From Chromera velia (Eukaryota; Sar; Chromeraceae): a stretch of 49,842 nt of DNA. Made by a program: the position numbers and the translations under genes. Below, one piece after another: positions 35,412 to 45,738 of this stretch. Positions within the stretch are counted from its first letter, which is position 1, and each line of letters begins with the position of its first letter. The notes under the pieces are model-generated. The model did no database searches and had not been told where the DNA came from. It was given only the letters and a program-made list of their open reading frames with translations. The stretch is taken from positions 34,933 through 84,774 of the forward strand of contig JAHBMJ010004016.1 of the NCBI GenBank assembly GCA_018398765.1, written 5' to 3'.

Positions 35412-35729
35412 CGTGTGTAGCCACGCACGTTCAGATGTTCACGTGAATAGGAATATGCCGACTGCCTGACTGACTGACGCACGCACGCAGGATTTCCCCG
35501 ATGAACGTCCTCCAGATTGTAGTAAGAAGATTAAAGAATCAATTCAATTGACGCACGCAGGATTTCCCCGATGAACGTCCTCCAGATTGAGATTCTCCGG
35601 AGGCTGCGGGAAGAGGACGCGAAAGAGTCGAAGGGCCTGAAGAGTGCCGAGACAGAGGTGGCAAGGCTGAATGACGCTCTCATCGTTGTGATCAAGGCAA
35701 TTGCGGCGGGCATGCAGAACACAGGCTGA
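20959..35729 (+). CDS. Phosphoenolpyruvate carboxylase, about 23 exons
   Basis: Adds bicarbonate to phosphoenolpyruvate to give oxaloacetate, feeding the TCA cycle and carbon-concentrating routes. Exons: 20959-20975 (tentative start), 21763-22044, 22445-22515, 23189-23240, 23632-23698, 24688-24771, 25113-25259, 25991-26157, 26694-26808, 27234-27401, 27798-28102, 28442-28514, 29350-29426, 30037-30097, 30400-30455, 30890-30956, 31353-31534, 32185-32369, 33027-33114, 33411-33607, 34203-34353, 34638-34790, 35561-35729. All phases match; the product is about 977 aa, the usual plant-type length. Family motifs in order: FVFTAHPTQ (catalytic His), [14 protein letters not shown] and LLETIDAL (metal-binding Glu and Asp), [28 protein letters not shown] (catalytic His and Arg), [13 protein letters not shown], and the C-terminal QNTG. 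The plant N-terminal phosphorylation site (SIDAQLR type) is not seen. No transit peptide is evident, so cytosolic action is likely. Odd points: one GC-AG intron, exon-edge duplications at three introns, many GTC donors. Confidence 0.97.
24316..24532. repeat. (TG)n and (TCTG)n array in a carboxylase intron
   Basis: Long (TG)n with GCGT interruptions passes into (TCTG)n, then a purine-rich stretch, then a second (TG)n at about 24610-24640. It lies within the 989-bp intron between exons 23632-23698 and 24688-24771. Long Cys-Val or His-Thr open frames across it are repeat artefacts. Confidence 0.9.
25039..25144 (+). repeat. Exon-derived direct repeat flanking a palindromic spacer, case 1
   Basis: GCTTCGGTGACAAAGAACTT followed by GA occurs at 25039-25060 in the intron and again at 25122-25143 inside the next exon. 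The spacer holds an inverted repeat, TGCATGCATTCAT against ATGAATGCATGCA, around CAGAATTCTGTATG, and ends in the real acceptor CATACAG (25112). Confidence 0.9.
25260..25506. repeat. (TCTG)n and 9-bp CTGTCTTGT array starting at a splice donor
   Basis: The intron after exon 25113-25259 begins GTCTGTCTGTCTG, so the donor is the first unit of the array. The middle part is about 15 tandem copies of the 9-mer CTGTCTTGT, flanked by (TCTG)n on both sides. Confidence 0.92.
25855..25990. repeat. (GAGT)n tract, then poly-C with one undetermined base
   Basis: (GTGA)n or (GAGT)n fills about 25855-25932. A C-run at about 25968-25984 is interrupted by N at 25981, the only undetermined base noted in the window, and runs straight into the acceptor TTGCAG of the exon at 25991. 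Its true length is unreliable. Confidence 0.85.
28817..28922 (+). repeat. Intronic direct repeat, case 4
   Basis: TTTCTTTTGGAGGG plus CCCTGCATG occurs at 28817-28843 (with an extra AGGG) and at 28900-28922, about 80 bp apart, inside the intron between exons 28442-28514 and 29350-29426. The spacer contains (AATGAT)-like repeats. Unlike the other cases, no exon sequence is copied. Confidence 0.8.
31229..31316. repeat. (GAGT)n tract in a carboxylase intron
   Basis: About 20 copies of GAGT/GTGA with single-base interruptions, ending roughly 35 bp before the exon at 31353. It is followed by ATGTATGCATGTATGAATG and the acceptor TGCATGCAG. Confidence 0.9.
32335..32476 (+). repeat. Exon-end direct repeat flanking a perfect palindrome, case 2
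   Basis: The last 35 bases of the exon plus its GT (32335-32371) are repeated without change at 32440-32476. The 68-base spacer begins, with the preceding GT, as donor GTACGTAAGT and ends TACAG. It contains a perfect 19-bp inverted repeat, TACTTTCATACAGAATTCT at about 32389-32407 and its complement at about 32419-32437, separated by 11 bases. Splicing 32370-33026 keeps the reading frame; using the second copy as an exon (34 nt) would shift it. Confidence 0.95.
35128..35418. repeat. (TG)n with a larger repeat of about 70-90 bp, three copies
   Basis: A block containing GTGTCTGTGTCTATATGCGT, then GGTGTGTGCATG and (TG)n recurs with starts near 35180, 35270 and 35340. It lies in the intron between exons 34638-34790 and 35561-35729. 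Open frames across it are repeat artefacts. Confidence 0.85.
35480..35589 (+). repeat. Exon-start direct repeat, case 3
   Basis: CGCACGCAG plus the first 29 bases of the last exon (GATTTCCCCGATGAACGTCC and on) occur at about 35482-35519 and again at about 35552-35589. The spacer, beginning GTAGTAAG, is about 31 bases and contains CAATTCAATTG. The first copy reads into a stop, so the second must be the functional exon. Confidence 0.95.
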
Positions 35730-36321
35730 GGGAGGGAGGGAGGGAGGGACTCTCTCTTCTAAGCATGGGGGGGGACGGGGGGGGTTTGAAACGGATGGGG
35801 GGAGGGAGGTTCTGGGAGACGGCAGGAGAGGGAAGAGAAAAGAGATCATACGACCGACCGTCAGTCACCTCATGCATCCCTCTGTTCTCTCGACGGATGG
35901 ATGGAAAGAAGGACCAAGCGTCAAAAGACAAAAGAGAGAGCTTGCTTGACTTCTCGGCAACATCTGAGGATGCAAATGACACTGAATGAGTGGGTGAGCG
36001 GAAGGAAGGACGGAAATTTGCTTTCCTTCTTCCTGTCTGCGGGTCTGCGTGTGTATGTGTGTGTGAGCCTTCAGTTCCCTTCCGTCTTTTTGGTTTTTTC
36101 AATTCAAGAACATTCATTCACTCAGCAGAGGGGAGGATGTATGACAAAGAGAAGGAAATCTTTTTGTGACCATTTGTTTCTTTCTCTTTCTCCTTTTTCT
36201 TCAAGTCGAGACGAGCAGAAAGAAGGGCGTGGGAAGAAAGGCAGGACAAATTTTGGAAGTGCTGAAGGAAACTGAGCTCGCAGACACATGGGCTCTCTCT
36301 GTCCCTTTGTCTGCCTTAGTA

Positions 36322-36358
<37 letters not shown>

Positions 36359-36654
36359 CTCGCTCTTCTGCCTGTCTCTCCCCCCCTTACCTTTTTCACC
36401 TTTTTTTCTTTCGCCGCTTCTGCGAGACGGCGAAGAGGCGGGTCGCGGCCCTTCTCCTTCTGTGCTCTTTCTGCCCTCCGGTTCGTTGAGGTAAGTTGTT
36501 GAACGAACAACATTTTGGCTCTGGTTTGCACTAGGTGCTCTAACAATCGTGGTTGGTTGGTTGATGGATTGGTTTGTGGATGGGTTGGTAGGTCCCTGCG
36601 CTTTGGGAAGGCATTCTTTTGACCTCCCATTCTACGCGTTTTTGCGTTTGGTCA

Positions 36655-36685
<31 letters not shown>

Positions 36686-37600
36686 ATGTATAACTCTGTT
36701 ATTTTGGCTGGCCTTTTTCCGAACCATCATCCCGATGTCTTTTTTTTTGCCGGGGTGTGTGTAGGAACGCTGGCGAGCAGAGGAGGAAGGGAGGAGCTGA
36801 GCAAAGGAGGTTAACTTCACGGACACATGAAGGAAGGTGCGCTCATGCAGACAGAGAGAGACTGACGACAAGCGGCAATAAAAACAGATGGAAGGAAGTC
36901 GTTGTGTGTTTGCATTACCGCTCCCTTCTCTCCTGCCTGCCTGACTTGTCTGATACCCTTACCCTCTGTTTGTTGGTTGGCAAAAGAAAAATCATGAAAG
37001 AAATATTCTTTTTTTGTTCTTTTCTTTATTTCCTGTCCCCCCGCCCTGCTTGCCTTAGTGGTCCCTCGTTGGATTCTGTCTTTTCTCGTCTCACCCGTTG
37101 TTCTTCGTTCGTCTTACTTTTCTCCATCTGCTGCGTTTTTGTTCCTTTTCTCCTTTCTTCCTTTCTTTGTCGCTAGAAAGATCTGACGTGCCACTTGATG
37201 GGGTGCTTCTTCGGTTGATTGCATTCTTCTTTCATGCATCCACTCTTCTTCAAGCTGGAGAGGGAAAATGCGACTAACCAACCCAGCGGAGGACGCGAAA
37301 GAAGTCCGTGGAGCAGCTTGCAAGATTCTATCATGCATCCGTACGTCCATTCGCTTCCTTCCTCATTGGCTTATTTCATTCATCATTGGTCTGTGTCGAC
37401 CTTGCAAGGGATCAATAGAAACCTCGGTTGGTTGGCATTCGCTGTTTCGTTTAATTGACGTGCAAATGACTCGAAAAAGCTTTCCCAGTCGGTCTCGAAG
37501 TCAAAACGATCGAGTTGTCGTTGCTCAAAAGGAAAAGAGAGAAAGTAAGTCAAAATTGTACATGGATGCATAGATGAATACACATTTGGATGAATTCAGT
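35730..37600. other. Spacer downstream of the carboxylase; no supported gene
   Basis: Begins with the carboxylase 3' UTR. Contains (GGGA)n just after the stop, (TC)n at about 36323-36355 and (TGTC)n at about 36656-36684. A 101-codon plus frame at 37268-37573 starts with ATG but shows no family motif and runs through pyrimidine-rich sequence; I do not call it. The sequence becomes AT-rich from about 37600. Confidence 0.5.
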
Positions 37601-37929
37601 ATTTTGTCGACCGTGCACCGCTTCATAAATGTGACCGTTTCTTCAAAAATCTTTGCATATTAGAAGGAATTTCAAGGAAAACAAGGAAAAATCTACTGGA
37701 TATTGGGTGATCTTTTTTAATTTATAGGTTTCAATGATGAAAATTCATAAAATGCGAGAAACAAAAGAATTCATGAGTGTAATACAATCTAGAATACAGT
37801 ACTCATACTGACTAAAACTAACTAAAACAATTAAAGACTAACATGCAGTGTTCCGACTCCTAAAAGATAAATACTCAATCATTATTTATTGTTCGTTTGA
37901 GGAAAGTGTAGTTTTCTATGAATCTATAC

Positions 37930-38146
37930 CAATCCTGTAGTGTTACACATTAAAGTGTGCATAATTGTTGCTAGAATTGTTGTGCAAAAAATATAAAAGA
38001 TGAGAAGCTCAAACTGATGATATTTAATGTTTTAGTAAAGATTTTTTAGCATTATTAGTTTAAGCTTCTCATCTTTTATACTTTTTGTACAACAATTATG
38101 CAGACTTTAATATGTAACACTACACTATGACTATATACAGGATTAG
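37930..38146. mobile_element. AT-rich fold-back element (MITE-like or hairpin)
   Basis: A left arm at about 37930-38016 and right arm at about 38057-38146 are inverted copies. They share, on opposite strands, AATCCTGTA, GTGTTACA, ATTAAAGT, TGCATAATTGTTG and ATAAAAGATGAGAAGCT with few mismatches and two small indels. The loop is about 40 bp and AT-rich. It sits in the AT-rich island just upstream of the decayed retrotransposon. It could be a MITE, a rearranged element end, or a long-hairpin RNA source. No target-site duplication was identified. Confidence 0.75.
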
Positions 38147-38524
38147 TGTATTTATGATTTAAACTAGGATTTAAATCATGATTTAATTATATAATTTAAC
38201 TAGTGATCTAGCTAGTAATTTGAATTAATTGACTAACAGATCCCTTACTCCTTTTTATTTTTTTACAGTTAAACCTAGAGTTGAACACAAACATGCCTTT
38301 GCCTAACGGTAGAAGTATCTGCAATAATTGATGCAATTAGATACAGGGTCTCGGCTTCACTTGTGCCTCAATCGATGAGAGCCGCTTTCTGGGCTGGCGG
38401 AAGACGAAAGCCGATCACTGGCCTCAAAAAGGCACCTCACCCTACCTCTTCATCATGTTAGTCTTCTTTTTCCTCCTCCTCTTCTTCTTTTTTTTCTTCT
38501 TCTTCTTCTTTTTCTTCTTCTTCT

Positions 38525-38561
<37 letters not shown>

Positions 38562-38788
38562 TTTCTTCTTCTTCTTCTTCTTCTTCTTCTTCTTCTTCTT
38601 CCTCCTCCTCCTCCTCTTCCTCTTCCTCCTCCCCTTCACCTTCCTCTTCCTGCCCCTCTGCTTTCACGTCAATTCCAGACTGGGTTCTCAAACCGTCTCC
38701 TCCTTCTATTTTCTCCAAGAATGAACCTTTTCCCTCTTCTTCTTTTTCTTTCTTTTCTTCTTCATCATCTTTTTCCTCTGTAACCGGC

Positions 38789-39680
38789 GTGCGAAACGTG
38801 ACAGTGAATGGAAGAAGGCTGTCCATTGCCATGCTGAATGTCGGGGGTCTTGATTCTCGTCTCGGGAATGAATCGCTTGACCGGTGGTTGGAAGGGATCG
38901 ATGTTGCAATCCTGACTGAAACAAAGTACACAACCACTTCAATCAACACACCCACCCATACAGGAAAAAAACTTTAGTCATCAAGAATGGTACAAAAGAA
39001 AGCTGGGGGTACACAAAAGAGCAAAGGACAGGGAAGTAAAAACAGGGGGGGGGTCTATCCTTGTCCGATCATGCTTGGTCGCTAGTCTGAAGCCTTCTTG
39101 GGAGTTGGTGGGGCCCAGTATGGTCAAACTAACACTCAGGAACTGCTTGCCAGCCTAGGAAGGGGGGGGACGAATGCATCTCTGCACATTTTTGGTGTCT
39201 ATCTCCCCCAATCGGGGGCAGAAAAGAGACTAAGAAACAATGAACCGAAAGAGGTAGAGAGAGAGATGCTTCTCAACGCAGTCTGTGATGTTCCGCTATA
39301 TGACTTTCGCATTGTGGCAGGAGACTTCAATTGCCACATAGGAAAGGAGGTCCCTAAAGGCCTAAAGGAATTTCATGGGAAAGGGAACAGATCGGGGGGG
39401 CGGGTGACTTATAAGAGATCTTGGGAGGCAAGGGGGAAGAAGCAATCGAGGGACTGTCTCGCCGCTCTGACTATCGTTCAATCGTAAACGAACCAGGAAG
39501 AGCTGCCATTCACTTTTATAAGAAAGCAAACCTCTTTCCCTTGAATGGTCTGTCTTGGAAAGATGAAAAGAAAGGGATTGAAGTCAACTTCACAGGGGCT
39601 TGCACTTATTATGAAGGGGGTGCTCTAGCTACGGTCATTGATTTGTTTTTGGTTGATCCTCCTCTTCTTGGTTTGTGAAA
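38789..39680 (+). pseudogene. Retrotransposon endonuclease domain (AP-endonuclease-like), broken
   Basis: Segments in different frames carry the landmarks of the exonuclease-endonuclease-phosphatase fold: LSIAMLNVGGLDSR, DVAILTETK (catalytic Glu region), LHIFGVYLPQS, FRIVAGDFNCHIG (the GDFN motif) and TVIDLFLVDP. Two or more frameshifts, one between about 38975 and 39100 and another near 39480, separate them. The domain would nick target DNA to prime reverse transcription in an intact element. Confidence 0.8.
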
Positions 39681-40599
39681 TTCTTTTGGGGTTGAGCTAC
39701 AGCTTGACGCAGCCCCCAAACATGCGGCCGTTTCTCTATCTCTCAACCTCTTATCTCCGCCAAAACCGAATAACAACTCGCCGCCTCACCCTTCCCTTGT
39801 CCTATCCCCTTCTTTTATGAAACCAAGAAGGTAAACACCGGTCACCAATGATGAGATGATGCCTCTAGCAACTTCGGTAAAAGATTTAGCAGGGAAGGTT
39901 TGGCCTGGGTTGTGGGACACCGGGATCTAGGAATCAAAAAAAGAAGGCAAGCCTATTCTATCCATACCTCCGCCTCCTCCTCCTCCTCCCTTCTTCCCCC
40001 CTCCCCCTGTGTTCATCCCTTCTTTTTACCCCGCTACTCAGATACCACCTTCTGCCTTTCCGTCTTCCACTTGTTCTATCTCTGTACCACTGAGAAGCCA
40101 AATAGCCAGACTCACCTAACAGTGGGAGTATGTACTCACGCAATCGAAGGAGAGAAAATAAAAGCCAACTTATCCAAGAAAAAGTGAAAGGAAGGAAAAG
40201 GCTGTCGCACCTTGGAGGGATCAAGAATGCAGGGAGATTCAGAAGAGAGTTAGATCCGTAGAAAGGGAATGGAAGGAAGAAAAAGAACTCTGGGGACACG
40301 AACATGAGCAGTGTATCACAGCAAAGAGAAAAATAAGCAGGTTAAACAGAGAGAGAGGGAAGTTGATAGCAAGAAAAAAGAGAAAGTATACCATTCTTCA
40401 GGCAGAGAGACTCGCGAAAGAAGCTGCTAAGGACCTAGCAGCCCTATGGGAATGGAGGAGGGAGAGAAAAAAGGCAGAAAGTGGGAGTGAGGGAGAAAAG
40501 CCGTCCGCCTTTTCGTTTTCAAATTTTTAGGCCGATGTGTTCAGTGGGGACGGACTGGAGCCTTAAAAGAAAGATAAAACATCAGCTCCCCCCTCGGCA

Positions 40600-42334
40600 C
40601 CTTTCTTCTCTTTCGATAAATGTGAGAAGATACTGAAGGCAATCGACCCAAAGAAGGCAGCCAGCCTCGAAGGAATCTCCCCTACGCTAGCCCCTGTGCA
40701 GGTACATTTATGTTTTTCCTCTTTTTGTCTGTCTTGTTTTTTTCTTTTCATTTTCTTCAATCTTTTTTTCTTTTTTTCTTTCTAGCCAAAAAAGTGGAAC
40801 TTCATTTGAATCACTCCTGTTCCAAAAGGTTACGTCTCTCCCTCTTGTGACAAATGGAGGCCCATACACATTGTTTGCCTTCTGGCAAAGTTGTTTGCGT
40901 TGTTGATGGATGCCACATAATTATGGTCAGTTAAGGGAGATAACGAATATAGATGAACGACAGGTAGGTTTTAGGAAGGGAGTCGGTACAAGGGAAGCAA
41001 TAGCTGCTCTCCATGCTCTCACGGCTTCAGCAAAGAAGAGACACAGACCACTCCTTGCAGCATTTGTTGACTTCAGCAAGGCATTTGACCGAGTACCCAG
41101 AAAGAAAATGATTGACAGACTTAGAGAAGAAGGAGTTAGCGAGAAGGACCTGTGCATAATTTATTCTATATATATGAATGTGTGGGGAAAGGTGGATGGA
41201 TCAGATTGGGTCTTTCCCGAAAGTGCAGCAGTAAAACAGGGAGATCCACTTTCTCCTCTTCTTTTTCTTTTGTTTATTAATAATATTCATTCTGCTCTGA
41301 ATGTTGAAGGGAGGGAAGCTGTTAACGGCTTGGATGGAGAATCAGATACAGATGAAAGACAGAGGGGGGGAGAATGCGGAGAGAGGAGGGAGGAGAGTGA
41401 AACAACGGAGCAGCGACCCCGCATCCCTGAGGAGGTAAGATTGGCAGACTTACTGCTTAAGAGCATAGGTTACGTAGACGGTCTTGTTATTTTTGCTTAC
41501 TCTTCTTCTGACCTGTAGTGGCGTTTAGACCGTTTGGCCTCTTATTGTCAGAAACATGGGTTGAAAGTGAATTTAAAGAAAACAAAAGTTCTTGCACTCT
41601 CAGGCTCAAGAAGGGAAATAGAAGGGGAAGTGACTTTTGAAAGGAAGACAGTTGAACGTGTAAAGAGCTATAAATACCTTAGATGTCGTGTGTTTGAGAG
41701 AGGGGACCTAAGAAAGTCAGTCAGAGACCGACTTGAAAGTGCTGAACGCTGTTTGGGGGCAGTGATAGGCACTTGTTCATCCTTAGGTCCTTTGCCCCCT
41801 CGATGCAAAGTTTGTTTACTGCAGGCGCTCTGGAAGCTGGTAGTAACGTACTCGCTGGAAGCCTTGCTAGTAAATCAGAGAGATATCGTTGCACTTGATG
41901 TATTGCAGCTTCGATTTGTGCGCTGGACATTCCGTTTGCCCTATAACTCTTTCAAGGTGCCAACTTTGGTTTTGGTTGGTGTGCGTCCTATGAGAGAGAT
42001 CCTTTTTTATCAGTTGGGAGGTTTCATAGAAAGCATAAAGAAAATAGAAAGGGAGGTTCTTCGGGCAGTCTGGGATGTATGGCATAGATCGCTGACCCCG
42101 GTATGGGCTAATTCAGCCAGTAGCATGCTTCAGACAATCGCACCAGATCTTTTAAGAAAAGAAAGCCAGAGAGGGAGAAACGGAACAAATAAATGGACAC
42201 TCAGGCAGAAAGCAAGGGAAAGGGAAGCCTCAGAATGGTTGTCAGAATGGTTGACTTCAAGACCCGTCGGCGAGCATAGGTTCACCCGTTCATGTGGTAT
42301 CTATCTACACAACTCCCGACTAAGTAATTTTTAG
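40600..42334 (+). pseudogene. Retrotransposon reverse transcriptase, active site mutated
   Basis: Landmarks in order: DPKKAASLEGISPTLAP, then WRPIHIVCLLAKLF, RQVGFRKGVGTREAI, FVDFSKAFDRVPRKKM (first catalytic Asp region), AVKQGDPLSPLLFLLFIN, and SIGYVDGLVIFAYSSSDL where YxDD is expected. A TAG stop at 41517-41519, probably once CAG, follows, then LASYCQKHGLKVNLKKTKVL and the thumb-like part to 42334. The second Asp of the catalytic pair is Gly, so polymerase activity would be lost even without the stop. Confidence 0.88.
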
Positions 42335-42479
42335 ATAGAGAACCGATCGCACCAGCGTCTAGCCCTAGGTCTGGCCATGTTGCTTTTAATTAGGGGGGGG
42401 GGTTAGAAGAGGGGGGGGTTACACAGTTCAATTGTGTACTCTGCCTTACTCTCTCTTGTCTGGTAGTTCTCTTTTCACC

Positions 42480-42827
42480 TCTCTCCTTTGAGCATGTGCT
42501 GGTGAGGGAAGGAGATACGGTGGATCCTGCAAAGAACACTGTATTCACTATTCTGCAGTTGAAGGCAAAAAGGTGATCAACGATGCGGTACGTCGATTGT
42601 CTGCATACGTGCAAACAGAGCAGCTTAGATCCAAACTTCATTTGCTGGCAGAGAGAGTGAAAGAGAGAACAGGAATCGGTGAAAGGGTCTGCAGAGCAAG
42701 ATGGACTGCTGCAGCTGGGAGAAGAGGTATTGGGGAAGAAGAGACATATGTAAGAGAGCTTGTTTCATTTATTGTGGACCGGGAGCCAAAGAAGGTAAGT
42801 GTACTGATTGAAGCTTGTCTAAAATGA
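42480..42827 (+). pseudogene. C-terminal part of the retrotransposon ORF
   Basis: Reads FEHVLVREGDTVDPAKN in one frame and then an 84-codon frame to 42827 in another. It follows the reverse transcriptase without another gene between, and precedes a short 3' region and the (TAAG)n tail. The expected zinc-knuckle Cys residues before FEHVL are not clear. Confidence 0.45.
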
Positions 42828-43025
42828 GTGTACGCGCATCTTGTGTGGTTGTTCAGCCTTTAGCTTCAGCCTAGGCTGCGGAGGGTAATAGTTGTTCATA
42901 TTTATGCGGAAGCAGGCTAAGCTGCGGCGGTTTGCTCCTTTTGTTTACAACTGCATGCATGGGTTGCCATTTGTGTCTGGTTTCAGAGACCCTAGGCTTA
43001 ACCATAATTAAGTAAGTAAGTAAGT

Positions 43026-43927
43026 ATAGATGGCGATGGTCGGCGCGTTATAGTATGTTATAGTCATCCTAAGTTTAGAATACTTTTATAGATTTCTTTT
43101 TTTCTTTTTTGTTTTTCAGACTTGGATCTATACAGTACTATACTCAAGGCTTAAATATGTTTTTTCTAAAAATTGGCTTTAAGTCTGCATGTACGTTAGC
43201 TAGCATGCACAAGGACTGTGAAAGCATTAGAACATTCTGTCAAGAAATCGATCGGTTAACGCAATATACATGAAATCGCATTTACACATCGGTCAAAGGC
43301 TATACGCTCGCTACCGTGCTCGCCGCTCGCGAGATGAGCTGAAGGTCGACGTCTTTGAAGGCTGAAGCTTCGAGGCCAATGCGAGGTCACAATACTATTA
43401 GCAATACTCATGCAACACATGGTTCAACGGTGACAAACAGTGACACTGGCATCGGTCGTGCAAAGAGTCAAAGGCAAGCATTATGCAGAGGCTTACAGGA
43501 GCCTATAGATAGCAGCGTCCTTCTAGCAGAAAGGGAATGAGAAAAAGAGCAAAAAGTTTCCTACAAGGCTCCAAAGGTCGATTGGAAAGCCAATCTGATG
43601 GCGTCGAAGCAAAAGAGCTCCCCTTTCTCCCCCTCTTTCTCTCGCGATCAGACAGACAGACAGACAGACAGACAGAAAAACAGACAGACATACACACACA
43701 CAAACACACAACCGCAAAGAAAAAGCACATATTTGTGATTGCATGTTTCTTTCTGTTTCTTATGTGACAGGGTGACAGACGGACAGCCCATATATTTCGT
43801 TTGTTTCCCTCCTTCTCTGCATGTGCGACAGACAGCCAGACAGACAGCCAGCCAGACAGACAGGCAGGCACTCAGTCGGTCATTCACCCCACTTGCATTT
43901 TCAATCGATCCAGACGGTAATCCTCCT
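43026..43927. other. Spacer between retrotransposon and phosphodiesterase gene
   Basis: The first 250 bases are AT-rich and probably belong to old insertions. The rest is mixed, with (CAGA)n at about 43648-43690 and 43828-43870. No gene is supported. The 3' UTR of the minus-strand phosphodiesterase gene should lie at its right end. Confidence 0.45.
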
Positions 43928-45681
43928 CTAACTAGCTCTTCTGAGGACCCTTAACTCTTCCCGCTCCTCCCCTGAGCTCTCTGAAATGATCGATGAGGAC
44001 GAAGTGAATGGTGGTGAGCTCTTCGCTCTTTGCTTCTCTTTCTCTGTCTCTTCCTTGTGTGTCTCCATTTCATTTTCAGGACCGTCGCCAACCACAAAAA
44101 TCTCTTCAAGGACTCTCCCCGTCATGTAGCGACCTCTTGCAATACCCATCAACTTCAGAATCGTCGGAACCAAATCCCGATTATTTGTTCTTTGTATATT
44201 CCCACCTTCACCAAATTTGAACCCCTTCTTCACCCCCGGGCCCACAAAGACAGCAGGCACGTTCATGTCTGACAAACGGAAACCCCCATGTCCGGATCCG
44301 AATCCACCGTGATCTGCAGTCACGACAATCAGGGAGTCCCCGAGAAACCCGCGTGCGGACAGAGCCGTCACTATCGTTTGCACATTCTTATCCCTACCCC
44401 TGACCGCCTCGTAGTACTTGTCGCTACCCCAATAGCTCGAGTGCCCCACCCCATCGACCTCGTCGAAGTGAACGAACGTGAAGGTCCGTTCGTCTTCCCC
44501 AATCGCTCCCACCCATTCGGACACTTTCGCAGCAACCGCATCGTCATCGCCTCGGAACCTGTCGTCACAATTATTCTCACCGCACATGAATTTGATCCAA
44601 TCCCAGTTGTGTGCTACCCGAATTGTCCTCTGAGTTTGTTCCCTCCGGATCATGTCAAAAATGGACTCCGGGATCGCCCCTGCAAGTGTGCATGTACGCA
44701 TATCGTTGTACACACATTGAATGCACTCACAGACACGCATGTGCGTGTGCGTGTGTGTGTGTGTGGGATGGAAGCACCGAGCGAAATCGGACTCCAGAAG
44801 CTCATGCACTCTCTCACCTTTGCCGCTCACGGGGGGGAGCCCTGTCTGCCCCAGGTCGGGGTCGGTGTGTCTGGAGTCTGGAGCCCAGTCGTTGTCCTGA
44901 ATGCCCGACAAAACGGGGTCAAGCCCTGCATGAGCGCACACGAGAATGACGAGCGAGAACGGCAACCTTATTCTCGGGTTCGAACGGTTTCTTTAGTCAA
45001 TGGATTCGTGAGGGCTCACGCACAAGAAAGCAAAGAAAGGATTGGAAGGAAAGAGTGAAGAGAAAACAGTCAGACGGATCGCAGGAGGTTAATTGATTGA
45101 ATCAGATTGCGCGCGCGCGCGCGAGAGAGAGAGAGAGACAGAGAGAAGAAGGGAGAATTGAAAAAGGGCCACCACCAACGACAACGACAGGACGACGCAC
45201 TCACATACGTACAAACAGACAGACAGACCTGTCAGAATGGTTGCCCAGTTCGGCGCGGAGACCTGCGTCCGTCCATCCATGCACAAACGACCGAGCGAAA
45301 GGAAGGAGGAAAAGAAGTAAGAAAAGGAAAAATTGTGCTTGATCTTGTCATGTGGATCTTCAAATCACTATACGAAGAACGATGGAGAGATGGATGGAGG
45401 CCCCCTTTTTGTTTTGGGACACACGTATCAATTGGCGCATATGAACGTACAGAGAGATCAGCAGCCCGATAGCCATGCAGATGGAATAACAGGCAGACAA
45501 AGAGACCGACGCATGGTCGGGTCTGGCCTGGAGAAAGAAAGAAAGAGAAACGCTGCGAGGTCGATGACACGGAAAGATTGATTGATTGTCAGATACATAG
45601 ATAGAGCGATAGATAGAGAGATAGATGAGTAGATAGATGGACAGATTGATAGACGTGTGCCCATGTTCGGATTGATTCACC

Positions 45682-45738
<57 letters not shown>

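Larger units (their letters stand above)
38440..43025 (+). mobile_element. Decayed non-LTR (LINE-type) retrotransposon
   Basis: A plus-strand element: a (CTT)n/(TTC)n rich 5' part at 38461-38640, an endonuclease region to about 39680, a basic linker, reverse transcriptase at about 40600-42334, a C-terminal region to 42827 and a 3' end in (TAAG)n at about 43009-43025. Tandem short repeats at the 3' end replace poly(A) in several non-LTR clades. Stops and frameshifts interrupt both enzymes, so it cannot move on its own. I saw no clear target-site duplication. Confidence 0.88.

Noticed and set aside
37268-37573. 101-codon plus frame starting with ATG
   Set aside because: No family motif, no paired splice sites, runs through pyrimidine-rich sequence.
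38458-38955. Minus-strand frame with a long poly-Glu stretch
   Set aside because: Antisense reading of the (TTC)n tract at the start of the retrotransposon.
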